Assembly: GCF_001955695.1 (NCBI RefSeq)
Contig: NZ_CP019236.1
Span: 1,364,001-1,428,000, forward strand
Origin: Rhodoferax koreense
GTDB taxonomy: Bacteria > Pseudomonadota > Gammaproteobacteria > Burkholderiales > Burkholderiaceae_C
DNA length: 64,000 nt
Direction: 5' to 3'
The notes beneath the pieces are model-generated. The model was not told where the DNA came from. It did no database searches and saw only the letters and a list, made by a program, of their open reading frames with translations. Made by a program: the position numbers and the translations under genes. Positions within the stretch are counted from its first letter, which is position 1; every line of letters begins with the position of its first letter. This document shows positions 33,387 through 42,812 of the stretch, in pieces.

Positions 33387-33860
33387 ATGAAACGTTGGTC
33401 TGGATGGTTTTTGGGGGTTGCAGCCTTGCTGGGTGGCGCAGCACAGGCCGAGCAGATCGGCTCGGTCGACACGGCGTTCCAGTGGATCGGGCCCGACCAC
33501 AAGATCGTGGTGGAGGCCTATGACGACCCCAAGGTCGGCGGTGTGACGTGTTACGTGTCGCGTGCCAAGACCGGCGGCATCAAGGGCGCCGTGGGCCTGG
33601 CCGAGGACAAGGCCGAAGCCTCGATCGCCTGCCGCCAGGTCGGCCCGGTGACGTTCACCCAGCCGCTGCCGGCGCGCGAGGAAGTCTTCAACGAACGGCT
33701 GTCGGTGCTGTTCAAGCGGCTGCGCATCGTGCGCATGGTCGACAAGAGCCGCAATGCGCTGGTCTATCTCACCTATTCCGACCGGCTCGTCGACGGTTCG
33801 CCGATGAATGCCATCACCGCCGTCGCCGTGGACCGCGGCACGGCGATCCCACTGAAGTAG
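33387..33860 (+). CDS. CreA family protein
   Basis: A 157-residue protein with a signal peptide ([19 protein letters not shown]) and the CreA core: [38 protein letters not shown] is the family hallmark, with a conserved Cys in GVTCY and a second Cys in ASIACRQVG. Such proteins are periplasmic and of unknown function. Start is the ATG at 33387; an in-frame TTG upstream is less likely. The stop is immediately followed by the MFS gene start. Confidence 0.9.
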   Translation: MKRWSGWFLGVAALLGGAAQAEQIGSVDTAFQWIGPDHKIVVEAYDDPKVGGVTCYVSRAKTGGIKGAVGLAEDKAEASIACRQVGPVTFTQPLPAREEVFNERLSVLFKRLRIVRMVDKSRNALVYLTYSDRLVDGSPMNAITAVAVDRGTAIPLK

Positions 33861-35492
33861 ATGCCGCCAGAGTCCGCGCCAGCGCCACTGACGGCCGCGG
33901 AAGCGGCAGCCGCGGTTTCGAACTCGCCGCTGGCGCCGCTCAAGTTCGCGGTGTTCCGCATGTTGTGGTGCGTCTGGCTGGCGGCCAACATCTGCATGTG
34001 GATGAACGACGTGGCCGCCGCCTGGCTCATGACCACGCTCACCACCTCGCCGCTGTGGGTGGCGCTGGTGCAGACCGCTTCCACGCTGCCGGTGTTCCTG
34101 CTCGGGTTGCCCAGCGGCGCGCTGGCCGACATTCTGGACCGCCGGCGCTATTTCATCGTCACGCAGTTCTGGGTCGCGGCCGTGGCGCTGCTGCTGTGCG
34201 CGGCCATCGTGCTCGATGCGATGACGCCGCCCTTGCTGCTCGCGCTCACGTTTGCCAACGGCGTGGGCCTGGCGATGCGCTGGCCGGTGTTTGCCGCCAT
34301 CGTCCCGGACCTGGTGCCGCGCTCGCAACTGCCCGCCGCACTCGCGCTCAACGGCGTGACCATGAACGCCTCGCGCATCGTCGGTCCGCTGGCCGCCGGC
34401 GCGCTCATCGCCAGCGCCGGCAGCGCCTATGTGTTCGTGCTGAACGCGGTGTTGTCGGTGATCTCCGCCTTCGTGCTGATCCGCTGGCGCCACGAACACG
34501 TGCCAAGCCCGCTGGGCCGCGAGCGGCTCTTCAGCGCGATGCGGGTGGGTGTGCAGTTCGTGCGTCAATCGAGCCGCCTGAAAGCGGTGTTCCTGCGCAT
34601 CGCGCTATTCTTTTTTCATTCCACGGCGCTGCTCGCGCTGCTGCCGCTGATCGCGCGCAACCTGCACGGCGGCGATGCGGCCACCTTCACGCTGCTGCTG
34701 GCCTCGATGGGCGCGGGCGCGATCACGGCGGCCATGTTCCTGCCGCGGCTGCGCCAGAAGATGACCCGCGACACCCTGGTGCTGCGCGGCATGAACCTGC
34801 AGTCGGTGGCGATCGCAGTGATGGCCTTCGCGCCGAATGTCTATGTGGCGGTGCCGGCGATGCTGGTGGCGGGCATGGCCTGGATCACCACGGCCAATTC
34901 GCTGAGCGTGTCGGCCCAGCTCGCCTTGCCGAACTGGGTGCGCGCGCGCGGCATGTCGATGTACCAGATGGCGATCATGGGGGCGAGCGCGTTCGGCGCG
35001 GCGCTGTGGGGCCACGTGGCCAGCATCGGCACGGTGCAGATCAGCCTGTGCATCGCCGCGGCGACGGGCTCGCTGGGCATGTTCCTCGCACAGCGGCTGG
35101 CCGCCGACCTCAGCATCGAGGAGGACCTCACGCCCTCGCACGAATTCAAGGTGCCGACCGCCGAGACGCCGCCGCAGCACGGCCATGTGGTGGCCACCAT
35201 CGAATACCGCATCGACCCGGCGCGTGCCGCCGAATTCCAGGCCGTGATGCAGGAGAGCCGGCGCAGCCGCCTGCGCCAGGGCGCGCTGAACTGGGAACTG
35301 CGCCGCGACATCGCCGATCCGGCCTGCTACGTGGAGCAGATCACCGACGAATCCTGGACCGAACACCTGCGACGCTTCGACCGGGTGACGGCCGCCGACG
35401 TGGCGCTGCGCGAACGCAAGCTGGGGTTTCACCTGGGCGACAGCCCGCCGCTGGTGACACGCTGGGCGGTCGATCCGGCGCCGAAGCCGTAG
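33861..35492 (+). CDS. MFS exporter (EntS-like MFS_3 family) with C-terminal extra domain
   Basis: A 543-residue membrane transporter with twelve predicted segments in the first 415 residues. It has the WMNDVAAAWLMTTLT start and VFLLGLPSGALADILDRRRY, the cytoplasmic-loop motif. The family includes siderophore and drug exporters. The C-terminal 110 residues, from about 430 on, form a soluble ABM-like ferredoxin fold (VVATIEYRIDPARAAEFQAVM), common in this subfamily. The ATG follows the CreA stop without a gap, so the pair is co-translated. The substrate is unknown. Confidence 0.85.
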   Translation: MPPESAPAPLTAAEAAAAVSNSPLAPLKFAVFRMLWCVWLAANICMWMNDVAAAWLMTTLTTSPLWVALVQTASTLPVFLLGLPSGALADILDRRRYFIVTQFWVAAVALLLCAAIVLDAMTPPLLLALTFANGVGLAMRWPVFAAIVPDLVPRSQLPAALALNGVTMNASRIVGPLAAGALIASAGSAYVFVLNAVLSVISAFVLIRWRHEHVPSPLGRERLFSAMRVGVQFVRQSSRLKAVFLRIALFFFHSTALLALLPLIARNLHGGDAATFTLLLASMGAGAITAAMFLPRLRQKMTRDTLVLRGMNLQSVAIAVMAFAPNVYVAVPAMLVAGMAWITTANSLSVSAQLALPNWVRARGMSMYQMAIMGASAFGAALWGHVASIGTVQISLCIAAATGSLGMFLAQRLAADLSIEEDLTPSHEFKVPTAETPPQHGHVVATIEYRIDPARAAEFQAVMQESRRSRLRQGALNWELRRDIADPACYVEQITDESWTEHLRRFDRVTAADVALRERKLGFHLGDSPPLVTRWAVDPAPKP

Positions 35493-35596
35493 GCCGCTTC
35501 GCTGCGCCGCCGCCTACAGCACGGGCCGCCCGCGCCCGACAGGGCGTGCATGGCGGCGCCGGCTAAAGTGCAGCCCATAACTCTTCTCCGCCACCC

Positions 35597-35992
35597 ATGT
35601 CCAAATACGCCATTCCCTACCTGACCGCCTTCGTGGTGATGGTCGCGCTCGACATGTTGTGGCTGCGCGTGATCGCGGTCGACTGGTACAAGGACGGCAT
35701 GGGCACGCTGCTGGCCGAGCAGCCCAACCTGGTGGCGGCCGCGCTGTTCTATCTCCTGTTTCCGGCGGGCATCGTGATCTTCGGCGTGCAGCTGAACAAC
35801 CCCGACAGCGGCGTGTTGCACGCGGCGCTGATAGGCGGCTTGTTCGGCTTCTTCGCCTACGCCACCTACGACCTGACCAACCTGGCCGTGATCCGCAACT
35901 GGCCGCTGGGTCTTTCGCTGCTGGATCTGGCCTGGGGAACCACGGTGAGCGCGGTCACTTCCGCGGCCACCAAGTTCGTCAGCCGTTTATAG
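35597..35992 (+). CDS. DUF2177 family membrane protein
   Basis: A 131-residue protein with four membrane segments. The family signature is visible: ALDMLWLRVIAVDWYKD in the first loop and GLFGFFAYATYDLTNLAVIRNWPL before the last segments. No biochemical role is established. It lies on its own, 104 bp after the MFS gene and convergent with the photolyase gene. Confidence 0.88.
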   Translation: MSKYAIPYLTAFVVMVALDMLWLRVIAVDWYKDGMGTLLAEQPNLVAAALFYLLFPAGIVIFGVQLNNPDSGVLHAALIGGLFGFFAYATYDLTNLAVIRNWPLGLSLLDLAWGTTVSAVTSAATKFVSRL

Positions 35993-36037
35993 GCTAGACG
36001 CAGACTGGATCTGTGTATGTAGCTATGAAATTCATAG
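35992..36037 (-). repeat. Copy 2 of the ~55-bp dispersed element, beside phr
   Basis: On the minus strand it reads CTATGAATTTCATAGCT, followed by a more diverged core with a GAT block and an end resembling TAGCC. It is the weakest of the three copies, but the CTAT-N7-ATAGCT head is perfect. It fills the gap between the convergent DUF2177 and photolyase genes and could serve as a hairpin terminator. Confidence 0.5.
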
Positions 36038-36041
36038 TAGT

Positions 36042-37574
36042 TCAGGTTCGCCGCGGCAGCGTGGCGGTCTTCTTCACCACCGCATAACGGGCCAGCGTCT
36101 TCTCGCGCGCCTCGGCGTGGTCGACGATGGGTTTGGGGTAGGTTTTGCCGAGTTCGACGTTGGCGGCGAGCAATTCGATTTCGGACGCCTGCCAGGGCGC
36201 ATGGATCAGCTTGTCGGGCAGGGCCGCGAGCTGCGGAAGATAGCGCCGGATGAACTTGCCCTCGGCGTCGAATTTCTCGCTCTGGCTCTGTGGGTTGAAG
36301 ATGCGGAAATACGGCTGGGCGTCGCAGCCGCTGGAACTGGCCCACTGCCAGCCGCCGTTGTTGGAGGCGAGGTCGAAATCGTTGAGCTGCTCGGCGAAAT
36401 AACGCTCGCCCCAGCGCCAGTCGATGCCGAGGTCCTTCACCAGGAAACTCGCCACCACCATGCGCAGCCGGTTGTGCATGTAGCCGGTCTGGTTGATCTG
36501 GGCCATGGCCGCATCCACCAGCGGATAACCGGTGCGGCCCTCGCACCAGGCGGCGAACAGGGCCTCGGCGTGTTTGCCATGCTCCCACTTGATGGCGTCG
36601 TATTCGGGCTTGAACGCGCCCTTGGCCGCATGCGGGAAGTGGTGGATGATCTGCGCGTAGAAATCGCGCCAGATGAGCTCGCCGAGCCACACCGCCGCAC
36701 CTTCCGAACCCTTGGCCGCGAGCTTGTGCGCCACGGCTGCGAGTTGGCGCACCGACACCGTGCCGAAGCGCAGGTGCACGCCGAGGTAGCTCGGCCCCTT
36801 GACCGCGGGGAAGTCGCGCGTGGCGCCGTAGCGGTCCATGCGTTCGAAGAATTCGTCGAACAGCTGCTCGCCGCCGCTCGCGCCGGTCGGAATCTTCAGC
36901 GTCGACAGGTTCGTCGGCTGGAAGCCGAGCAGCGCCAGCGTCGGCAACGCCACGTGCACGTTCGCCGGATGCGCGGCGAGGCTGGCCTTGTACTTGGCGA
37001 CCGGATAAGGCTTGAGGTAGAAGTCGTCGACCTTCTTGAGCCAGGCGTTCTTGTACGGCGTGAACACGCCATAGGCGCGGCCCTGCTGCGTCAGCAGTTC
37101 GTCGCGCTCGAAGATCACATGGTCCTTGAAGGTCACGAAGGAAATGCCCTGGTGCGCCAGGGCGCCGCGCACCATGGTGTCGCGCTCGACCGCATCGGGT
37201 TCGTAGTCGTGGTTGGCGAACACCGCCTGCGCATGCAGTTCATGGGCCAGCGCGGGAATCGCCTCCCGCGCGACGGCGTGGCGTACGAGCAGGCCGTGGG
37301 TCGAGGCCTCGTCCCCCGCCAGCGTTCTCAGGCTGGCATCGAGTTCGGCCACGCTGGCCAGGATGAATTCGACGCGGCGGTCGGCCGTCAGGCCCTTCTC
37401 GATCAGCGGGTCGAGGATTTCGCGGTCGAACACGAAGACGCAGTGCAGCTGGCGGCATTCCTTGAGCGCGTGGTAGAGCGCGGCGTTGTCGAACGCGCGC
37501 AGGTCGCGCCGGAACCACATCAGGCCGGTGGCATATTTCTTTTCGTCCCTGTTTTTGTCTTTGGATAGAGGCAA
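36042..37574 (-). CDS. phrB: Deoxyribodipyrimidine photolyase
   Basis: Repairs UV-made cyclobutane pyrimidine dimers using FAD and blue light. The 510-residue frame begins with a TTG codon; the family core starts at LMWFRRDLRAFDN, so the ATG of MWFRRDLR is an alternative start. The FAD-binding C-terminal domain has the family pattern LRFGTVSVRQ, WLGELIWRDFY, EARTGYPLVDA-like (EGRTGYPLVDAAM) and MHNRLRMVVASFLVKDLGIDWRWGERYFAEQLNDFDLASNNGGWQW. The gene is divergent from yqgE, 34 bp away. Confidence 0.95.
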   Translation of the reverse strand: MPLSKDKNRDEKKYATGLMWFRRDLRAFDNAALYHALKECRQLHCVFVFDREILDPLIEKGLTADRRVEFILASVAELDASLRTLAGDEASTHGLLVRHAVAREAIPALAHELHAQAVFANHDYEPDAVERDTMVRGALAHQGISFVTFKDHVIFERDELLTQQGRAYGVFTPYKNAWLKKVDDFYLKPYPVAKYKASLAAHPANVHVALPTLALLGFQPTNLSTLKIPTGASGGEQLFDEFFERMDRYGATRDFPAVKGPSYLGVHLRFGTVSVRQLAAVAHKLAAKGSEGAAVWLGELIWRDFYAQIIHHFPHAAKGAFKPEYDAIKWEHGKHAEALFAAWCEGRTGYPLVDAAMAQINQTGYMHNRLRMVVASFLVKDLGIDWRWGERYFAEQLNDFDLASNNGGWQWASSSGCDAQPYFRIFNPQSQSEKFDAEGKFIRRYLPQLAALPDKLIHAPWQASEIELLAANVELGKTYPKPIVDHAEAREKTLARYAVVKKTATLPRRT

Positions 37575-37608
37575 AAGATCGCTCCGCCTTACTCGTTAAA
37601 ATTTCGCC

Positions 37609-38208
37609 ATGACCCTAGATTCTGCGCCGATGAACCTCACGCATCACTTTTTGATAGCGATGCCCGGGCTGGAGGACGAGGCTTTCGCCAAAAGCGTGGT
37701 TTACCTGTGCGAGCATAGCGAACGCGGCGCCCTGGGCCTGGTGATCAACCGGCTCAGCGACATCAGCCTCAAGAGCCTGTTCGACAAGGTCGAGCTGCCG
37801 CTGCGGCGGCTGGACCTGGCCGACAGTCCGGTGTTCCAGGGCGGCCCGGTGCAGACCGAACGCGGCTTCGTACTGCACGAGGCGGTGTTCTCCGGCGACG
37901 TGAATTCCACCGAGCCGGTCTACGCCTCGACCATGACCATTCCCGGCGGCCTGGAGATGACCACGTCCAAGGATGTGCTCGAAGCCCTGTCCACCGGCGC
38001 CGGTCCGCGCCGGGTGCTGGTGTCGCTGGGCTACTCGGCCTGGGGCGAGGGCCAGCTCGAGGCCGAACTCGGCGAGAACAGCTGGCTCACGGTGGAGGCC
38101 GACCTGGCGGTGATCTTCGACACGCCGGTGGAGCAGCGTTACGACAAGGCGCTGATGCTGCTGGGCCTGCAGGCCTGGATGTTGTCGCCCGAGGCAGGTC
38201 ACGCATGA
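37609..38208 (+). CDS. YqgE/AlgH family protein
   Basis: A 199-residue conserved protein (DUF179). The motifs NLTHHFLIAMPGLEDEAF, VVYLCEHSERGALGLVINR and GGPVQTERGFVLH are diagnostic. Biochemical function is unclear; it is nearly always found next to ruvX. The start at 37609 is followed by an in-frame ATG at 37630 that may be the true start. The stop overlaps ruvX (ATGA), and the gene heads the yqgE-ruvX-pyrR-pyrB-pyrC' operon. Confidence 0.93.
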   Translation: MTLDSAPMNLTHHFLIAMPGLEDEAFAKSVVYLCEHSERGALGLVINRLSDISLKSLFDKVELPLRRLDLADSPVFQGGPVQTERGFVLHEAVFSGDVNSTEPVYASTMTIPGGLEMTTSKDVLEALSTGAGPRRVLVSLGYSAWGEGQLEAELGENSWLTVEADLAVIFDTPVEQRYDKALMLLGLQAWMLSPEAGHA

Positions 38209-38627
38209 GTGATTCGGCGGCTTCCGACAGCGCTGTTCCGGCTCATTTTCAATCTTTTCTCGCGTTCGACTACGGTACCAAACGCACCGGTGTTGCCACC
38301 GGCAACCGCCTTACACGCAGCGCCACGGGCAAGAACACGATCCAGGCCGAAGGGGATGCGCGCTTCACGCCCATCGCGGCCCTGGTGCGCGAATGGCAGC
38401 CCGATGCGCTGGTGATCGGCGTGCCCTACCACCCTGACGGCGCGGCCCACGAGAACACGCGCCTTGCGCAGAAATTCGCGCGCCAGTTGCGCGGTCGTTT
38501 CGGCCTGCCCGTGTTCGAAGTCGACGAACGCTACAGCACCACCGAGGCCATCGCCTCGGGTGCGAAGGACGCCGATGCCGCCTCGGCCTGCATCATTCTT
38601 GAACAGTTTTTGAGGAGTCTTCCATGA
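38205..38627 (+). CDS. ruvX: Putative pre-16S rRNA nuclease / Holliday junction resolvase RuvX
   Basis: A 140-residue RNase H-fold nuclease of the YqgF family. The first catalytic Asp lies in LAFDYGTKRTGVA, a conserved Glu in VFEVDERYSTTEA, and the last Asp in the AKDADAASACIIL helix. In E. coli, YqgF processes the 5' end of 16S rRNA precursor. Overlaps of 4 bp with yqgE upstream and pyrR downstream show translational coupling. Confidence 0.94.
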   Translation: MSDSAASDSAVPAHFQSFLAFDYGTKRTGVATGNRLTRSATGKNTIQAEGDARFTPIAALVREWQPDALVIGVPYHPDGAAHENTRLAQKFARQLRGRFGLPVFEVDERYSTTEAIASGAKDADAASACIILEQFLRSLP

Positions 38628-39154
38628 CCACATCCAGTGCGGCCCCGGTCGCGGCAGGCGCACTACTCCTGGACGCCGAAGCGCTTTATCGCGAGCTGCT
38701 GCGCGGCGTGCAGCAGTTGCGTACGCCACAGACGCAGTTGGTCGGCGTGACTTCGGGCGGCGCCTGGCTCGTCGAGCGGCTGCATTCCGATCTGCAACTG
38801 ACAGGCCCGGCCAACATCATTTCCTCCGCCATGCACCGCGACGATTTCTCCAAGCGCGGCATGGTGTCGGGCGGCGGCGGGCAGACAACGCTCACCTTCG
38901 ATGTCAACGGCGCCGAGATCATCCTGCTCGACGACGTGCTCTACACCGGCCGCACCATCCGCGCCGTGCTCAACGAACTGTTCGACTATGGCCGGCCGGC
39001 TTCGGTGAAGCTGGCCGTGCTGGTGGACCGCGGTGGCCGCGAACTGCCCGTGCAGGCCGACTTCGCGGCTGCGCGCGTGGCGCTGGCGTCAACGCAATTG
39101 CTAGCATTGGCCCGAGATACCGCCGGTGGCTTCAGCTTCAAGGTGGAAGGCTAA
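38624..39154 (+). CDS. pyrR: PyrR-type uracil phosphoribosyltransferase / regulator
   Basis: A 176-residue phosphoribosyltransferase homologue. The PRPP-binding loop reads [16 protein letters not shown], and [27 protein letters not shown] is the PyrR hallmark. In Gram-positive bacteria PyrR attenuates pyr mRNA. In proteobacterial operons like this one it may act only as an enzyme or regulate differently. No PyrR-binding loop was recognised upstream of pyrB. Start overlaps ruvX, and pyrB follows 4 bp after the stop. Confidence 0.93.
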   Translation: MTTSSAAPVAAGALLLDAEALYRELLRGVQQLRTPQTQLVGVTSGGAWLVERLHSDLQLTGPANIISSAMHRDDFSKRGMVSGGGGQTTLTFDVNGAEIILLDDVLYTGRTIRAVLNELFDYGRPASVKLAVLVDRGGRELPVQADFAAARVALASTQLLALARDTAGGFSFKVEG

Positions 39155-39158
39155 AAAG

Positions 39159-40121
39159 ATGCTCTACAAACGCAATCCCCAACTCAACAAGAACGGCGAG
39201 CTGATCCATCTGCTGTCGATCGAAGGCCTGCCGAAAAGCATCCTCACGCAGATCCTCGACACGGCGGCCAACTTCGTCAGCGTGAACGACCGCGAGGTCA
39301 AGAAGGTGCCGCTGTTGCGCGGCAAGAGCGTGTTCAACCTGTTCTTCGAGAACAGCACGCGCACCCGCACCACCTTCGAGATCGCGGCCACCCGGCTGTC
39401 GGCGGACGTGATCAACCTGGACATCGCGCGCTCCAGCGCGGCCAAGGGTGAGTCGCTGCTCGACACCATCGCCAACCTCTCGGCCATGGCGGCCGACCTG
39501 TTCGTCGTTCGGCATAGCGAATCGGGCGCGCCGTATCTCATCGCCCAGCATGTGGCCCCGCATGTGCACGTGATCAACGCCGGCGACGGCCGCCACGCGC
39601 ACCCCACGCAGGGGCTGCTCGACATGTACACCATCCGCCACTACAAGAAGGATTTCAGCAACCTCACGGTGGCCATCGTCGGCGACGTGCTGCATTCGCG
39701 CGTGGCGCGCTCCGATATCCACGCCTTGACCACGCTGGGCTGCGCCGAGGTGCGCGTGGTCGGCCCCAAGACCCTGGTGCCGGGCGACATGGCGCAGATG
39801 GGCGTGCGCGTGTGCCACACGTTGGAAGAGGGCATCAAGGGCTGCGACGTGGTGATCATGCTGCGGCTGCAGAACGAGCGCATGAGCGGCGCGCTGCTGC
39901 CTTCGAGCCAGGAATTCTTCAAAAGCTTCGGCCTCACGCCCGAAAAGCTGCAGCTGGCCAAGCCGGATGCGATCGTGATGCACCCGGGGCCGATCAACCG
40001 CGGCGTGGAGATCGATTCGGCGGTGGTCGACGGCAAACAGAGCGTGATCCTGCCGCAGGTGACCTTCGGCATCGCGGTGCGCATGGCGGTGATGGGAATC
40101 GTGGCAGGTAATGAGGCGTGA
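39159..40121 (+). CDS. pyrB: Aspartate carbamoyltransferase catalytic subunit
   Basis: Condenses carbamoyl phosphate and aspartate in the second step of UMP synthesis. The 320-residue protein has the carbamoyl-phosphate loop [26 protein letters not shown] ([16 protein letters not shown]) and [13 protein letters not shown] motifs. The start at ATG 39159 ([14 protein letters not shown]) is preferred over a GTG that overlaps pyrR. It is tightly linked to the inactive dihydroorotase gene, with which class A ATCases form a dodecamer in pseudomonads. Confidence 0.97.
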   Translation: MLYKRNPQLNKNGELIHLLSIEGLPKSILTQILDTAANFVSVNDREVKKVPLLRGKSVFNLFFENSTRTRTTFEIAATRLSADVINLDIARSSAAKGESLLDTIANLSAMAADLFVVRHSESGAPYLIAQHVAPHVHVINAGDGRHAHPTQGLLDMYTIRHYKKDFSNLTVAIVGDVLHSRVARSDIHALTTLGCAEVRVVGPKTLVPGDMAQMGVRVCHTLEEGIKGCDVVIMLRLQNERMSGALLPSSQEFFKSFGLTPEKLQLAKPDAIVMHPGPINRGVEIDSAVVDGKQSVILPQVTFGIAVRMAVMGIVAGNEA

Positions 40122-40128
40122 AAGAAGC

Positions 40129-41433
40129 ATGAAGATACTCATCAAGAACGGCCGGGTGATGAACCCGGCAACGCAGTTCGATACCGTCTGCGACATCGCC
40201 ATCGCCTCCGGCCGCATCATCGGCATCGGCAACACGCCGGCCGACTTCAAGCCGGGCAAGGTGATCGAAGCGCAGGGCTGCATCGTGCTGCCCGGCCTGG
40301 TGGACCTGGCCGTGCGGCTGCGCGAGCCGGGCTACGAACACGAGGGCATGCTCGAGAGCGAAATGGCCGCGGCCGTGGCCGGTGGCGTGACGAGCGTGGT
40401 CTGCCCGCCCGACACGGACCCCGTGCTCGACGAGCCAGGCCTGGTGGAAATGTTGAAGTTCCGCGCCGAGAAGCTGCACCAGTCGCGCGTGTTCCCGCTC
40501 GGCGCGCTCACCCGTGGGCTCAAGGGGGCGGTGCTCACCGAGATGGTCGAATTGACAGAGGCCGGCTGCGTGGGTTTCAGCCAGGCCGAGGTGGCGCTGG
40601 AAGACACGTTGGTGCTGCAGCGCGCGCTACAGTACGCCAGCACCTTCGGCTACACCGTGTGGCTGCGGCCGCAGGATTTCCATCTCGGCAAGGGCGTGGC
40701 CGCGAGCGGCCCGCTGGCCACGCGCATGGGCCTGTCCGGCGTGCCGGTGGCGGCCGAGACGATTGCGCTCTACACCATCTTCGAACTCATGAAGTCCACC
40801 GGCGCACGCGTGCATCTGTGCCGGTTGAGCAGCGCCGCCGGCGTGGAACTGGTGCGCCAGGCCAAGCGCGATGGACTGAAGGTGAGCTGCGACATCAGCA
40901 TCAACTCGCTGCAACTCACCGATGTCGACATCGGCTACTTCGACAGCCGCGCGCGGCTGAGCCCGCCGCTGCGCCAGCAGCGCGACCGCGACGCCCTGCG
41001 CGCGGCCCTCGCCGACGGCACGGTGGACGCGCTGGTGTCGGACCACACACCGGTCGATGAAGACGCCAAGACCCTGCCTTTCGCCGAAGCCGAGCCCGGT
41101 GCCACCGGCCTGGAACTGCTGCTGAGCCAAGCGCTGAAGTGGAGCGAGGAGGACGGCGTGCCATTGCTGCGCGCACTGGCCGTTGTCACCGAGGCGCCGG
41201 CGCGCGTGATCGGCGCCACGCTCGGCACGCTGCAGGCCAGCGTGGGCAAGCTCGTCGAAGGCGGCGTGGCCGACGTGTGCATCTTCGATCCGGCCGAGCG
41301 CTGGACCGTCGGTCCCGCCACGCTGCGCAGCCAGGGCAAATACACACCGTTCTCGGGCCACGAACTGCCGGGCCGCCCGCGGGCCACGCTGGTCGGTGGG
41401 CACATCGCCTTCGAGGCGGGTCAGCGCGGTTAG
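40129..41433 (+). CDS. pyrX: Dihydroorotase-like subunit lacking metal histidines (PyrC' / PyrX)
   Basis: A 434-residue amidohydrolase-fold protein placed after pyrB. True dihydroorotases have a DxHxHxR metal site; here residues 59-65 read DLAVRLR, so both histidines are lost (A61 and R63). SDHTPVDEDAK, with the catalytic Asp, is kept. In pseudomonads such pseudo-dihydroorotases are needed for assembly and activity of the ATCase, not for catalysis, so a separate functional PyrC must exist elsewhere. An alternative ATG at 40111 overlaps pyrB; the 40129 start matches the family N-terminus. Confidence 0.93.
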   Translation: MKILIKNGRVMNPATQFDTVCDIAIASGRIIGIGNTPADFKPGKVIEAQGCIVLPGLVDLAVRLREPGYEHEGMLESEMAAAVAGGVTSVVCPPDTDPVLDEPGLVEMLKFRAEKLHQSRVFPLGALTRGLKGAVLTEMVELTEAGCVGFSQAEVALEDTLVLQRALQYASTFGYTVWLRPQDFHLGKGVAASGPLATRMGLSGVPVAAETIALYTIFELMKSTGARVHLCRLSSAAGVELVRQAKRDGLKVSCDISINSLQLTDVDIGYFDSRARLSPPLRQQRDRDALRAALADGTVDALVSDHTPVDEDAKTLPFAEAEPGATGLELLLSQALKWSEEDGVPLLRALAVVTEAPARVIGATLGTLQASVGKLVEGGVADVCIFDPAERWTVGPATLRSQGKYTPFSGHELPGRPRATLVGGHIAFEAGQRG

Positions 41434-41442
41434 GCCGGGCGC

Positions 41443-42231
41443 ATGCGGGCGATCCGGGCCACGGGCAAGCTGGGGCGCATGCTGGCGCACCTGGGGCGCG
41501 GGCTGTGGACGATTTCCAGGCAGTTCCCCACGCTCGACCAGACTGAGAAGGAGCGGCTCGTGCAGCAATGGGCCGGGCGCATGCTTGGGATCATGCACAT
41601 CGAATTGCGGGTGAGTGGCGAGCCGCCAGCCCACGGGCCGGTGCTGCTGGTGGCCAACCACATCTCCTGGCTCGACATCCTGGTGTTGCACGCGGCGGGT
41701 TATTGCCGTTTCGTCTCCAAGGCCGATGTGAAGCACTGGCCCGTGGTCGGCACGCTGGCCACGGCGGCGGGGACGCTGTACATCGAGCGGGAGTCGCGCC
41801 GCGACGCGATGCGGGTGGTGCATCACATGACGGAGCATCTGCGCATGGGTGACGTCGTCGCGGTTTTTCCGGAGGGCACGACCGGCGACGGCATCACCAT
41901 GCTGCCGTTCCACGCCAATCTGTTGCAGGCCGCGGTCACCGCCGACGTGCCCGCCTTGCCGGTGGCGTTGCGTTTCATCGACGGCCGCACCGGGCAGACA
42001 AGTTTCGCACCGAGCTTCGTGGGCCAGGAGACCCTGGTGGGCTCGGTGTGGCGCACCCTGTCGTCGAATTCGCTGGTGGCCGAGGTCAACTACGGCGAAA
42101 TGCAGCGCGCCGAGGGCCGCAGTCGCCGCGAATGGGCAGAGGATCTGCAGCACCGTGTGAACCGGCTGCGCACCGCGCAGGCTGTGCCCACCCGGCCGGC
42201 TGCACTGCGCAGCGAGCCGGGCAGGCTCTGA
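41443..42231 (+). CDS. 1-acyl-sn-glycerol-3-phosphate acyltransferase (PlsC-type)
   Basis: Adds a fatty acyl chain to lysophosphatidic acid or a related lysophospholipid. The 262-residue protein has the catalytic NHISWLD (HX4D) motif, then FVSKADVKHWPVVG, and FPEGTTGDG, the acyl-acceptor phosphate site, about 75 residues later. One hydrophobic segment near the HX4D motif could anchor it to the membrane. It starts 9 bp after the pyrX stop and is probably the last gene of that operon. Confidence 0.92.
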   Translation: MRAIRATGKLGRMLAHLGRGLWTISRQFPTLDQTEKERLVQQWAGRMLGIMHIELRVSGEPPAHGPVLLVANHISWLDILVLHAAGYCRFVSKADVKHWPVVGTLATAAGTLYIERESRRDAMRVVHHMTEHLRMGDVVAVFPEGTTGDGITMLPFHANLLQAAVTADVPALPVALRFIDGRTGQTSFAPSFVGQETLVGSVWRTLSSNSLVAEVNYGEMQRAEGRSRREWAEDLQHRVNRLRTAQAVPTRPAALRSEPGRL

Positions 42232-42238
42232 GGGGCGC

Positions 42239-42763
42239 TCAGCGGCTGAGCTTGAGCGGCTTGCCGAGGGCGAACACCGAGTTCGGTGCGGACACCGAGA
42301 ACGGCTTGGGTTTCGCCCGCGAAAAAAGCGAGCGTTTCGCCGGTTCGGGTTCGATCACCACACCCTTGGCCAGTTGTTCGACCACCAGGCTGCGCAGCGT
42401 GATGCCCTGCATGTAGTCGAGCATGTTGGTGCTGAGCCGGTCCCATACGTCGCTGGCCATGGCCTGGCCGTCATCCTTTTCGCTGCCGCGGCGCGGTGCG
42501 CGGCGCGGGGGCTCCACCGCCAGGATGATGTCGGCCACGCTGATCGCCGCCGGCTTGCGGCCAAGCGTGTAGCCGCCGCCCGGGCCGCGGATGCTTTCCA
42601 CCAGCCCCGCGCGGCGCAGGTCGCTGAACATCTGCTCCAGGTAGGACAGCGAGATCTGCTGGCGCCCGCTGATTGCGGACAAGGTCACCGCGCCGCGGTT
42701 TTCCCGCAGTGCCAGATCCATCATCGCGGTGACGGCGAATCGTCCCTTGGTGGTCAAGCGCAT
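42239..42763 (-). CDS. Rrf2-family transcriptional regulator without cluster cysteines
   Basis: A 174-residue regulator with the Rrf2 winged helix: MRLTTKGRFAVTAMMDLAL, ISLSYLEQMFSDLRRAGLVESIRGPGGGY. It resembles IscR over this region. The loop that holds three [2Fe-2S] cysteines in IscR reads VEPPRRAPRRGSEKDDGQAMASD here and has none. The protein should therefore not bind the cluster the same way. Start at ATG 42763 is supported by AAAAGGAG. It is divergent from the NhaR-like gene across a nested palindrome. Confidence 0.9.
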   Translation of the reverse strand: MRLTTKGRFAVTAMMDLALRENRGAVTLSAISGRQQISLSYLEQMFSDLRRAGLVESIRGPGGGYTLGRKPAAISVADIILAVEPPRRAPRRGSEKDDGQAMASDVWDRLSTNMLDYMQGITLRSLVVEQLAKGVVIEPEPAKRSLFSRAKPKPFSVSAPNSVFALGKPLKLSR

Positions 42764-42812
42764 GGTGTGCTCCTTTTTGGGCATTGTGTCATGGGTCGAA
42801 TGTAGGTGTTTT

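Noticed and set aside
33548..35566. 672-codon plus-strand frame over CreA and the MFS gene
   Set aside because: Out of frame with both recognised genes and Arg/Gly-rich; shadow.
38590..38640. PyrR-type attenuator before pyrB
   Set aside because: The genes overlap or nearly touch, and no terminator/antiterminator pair can be drawn.
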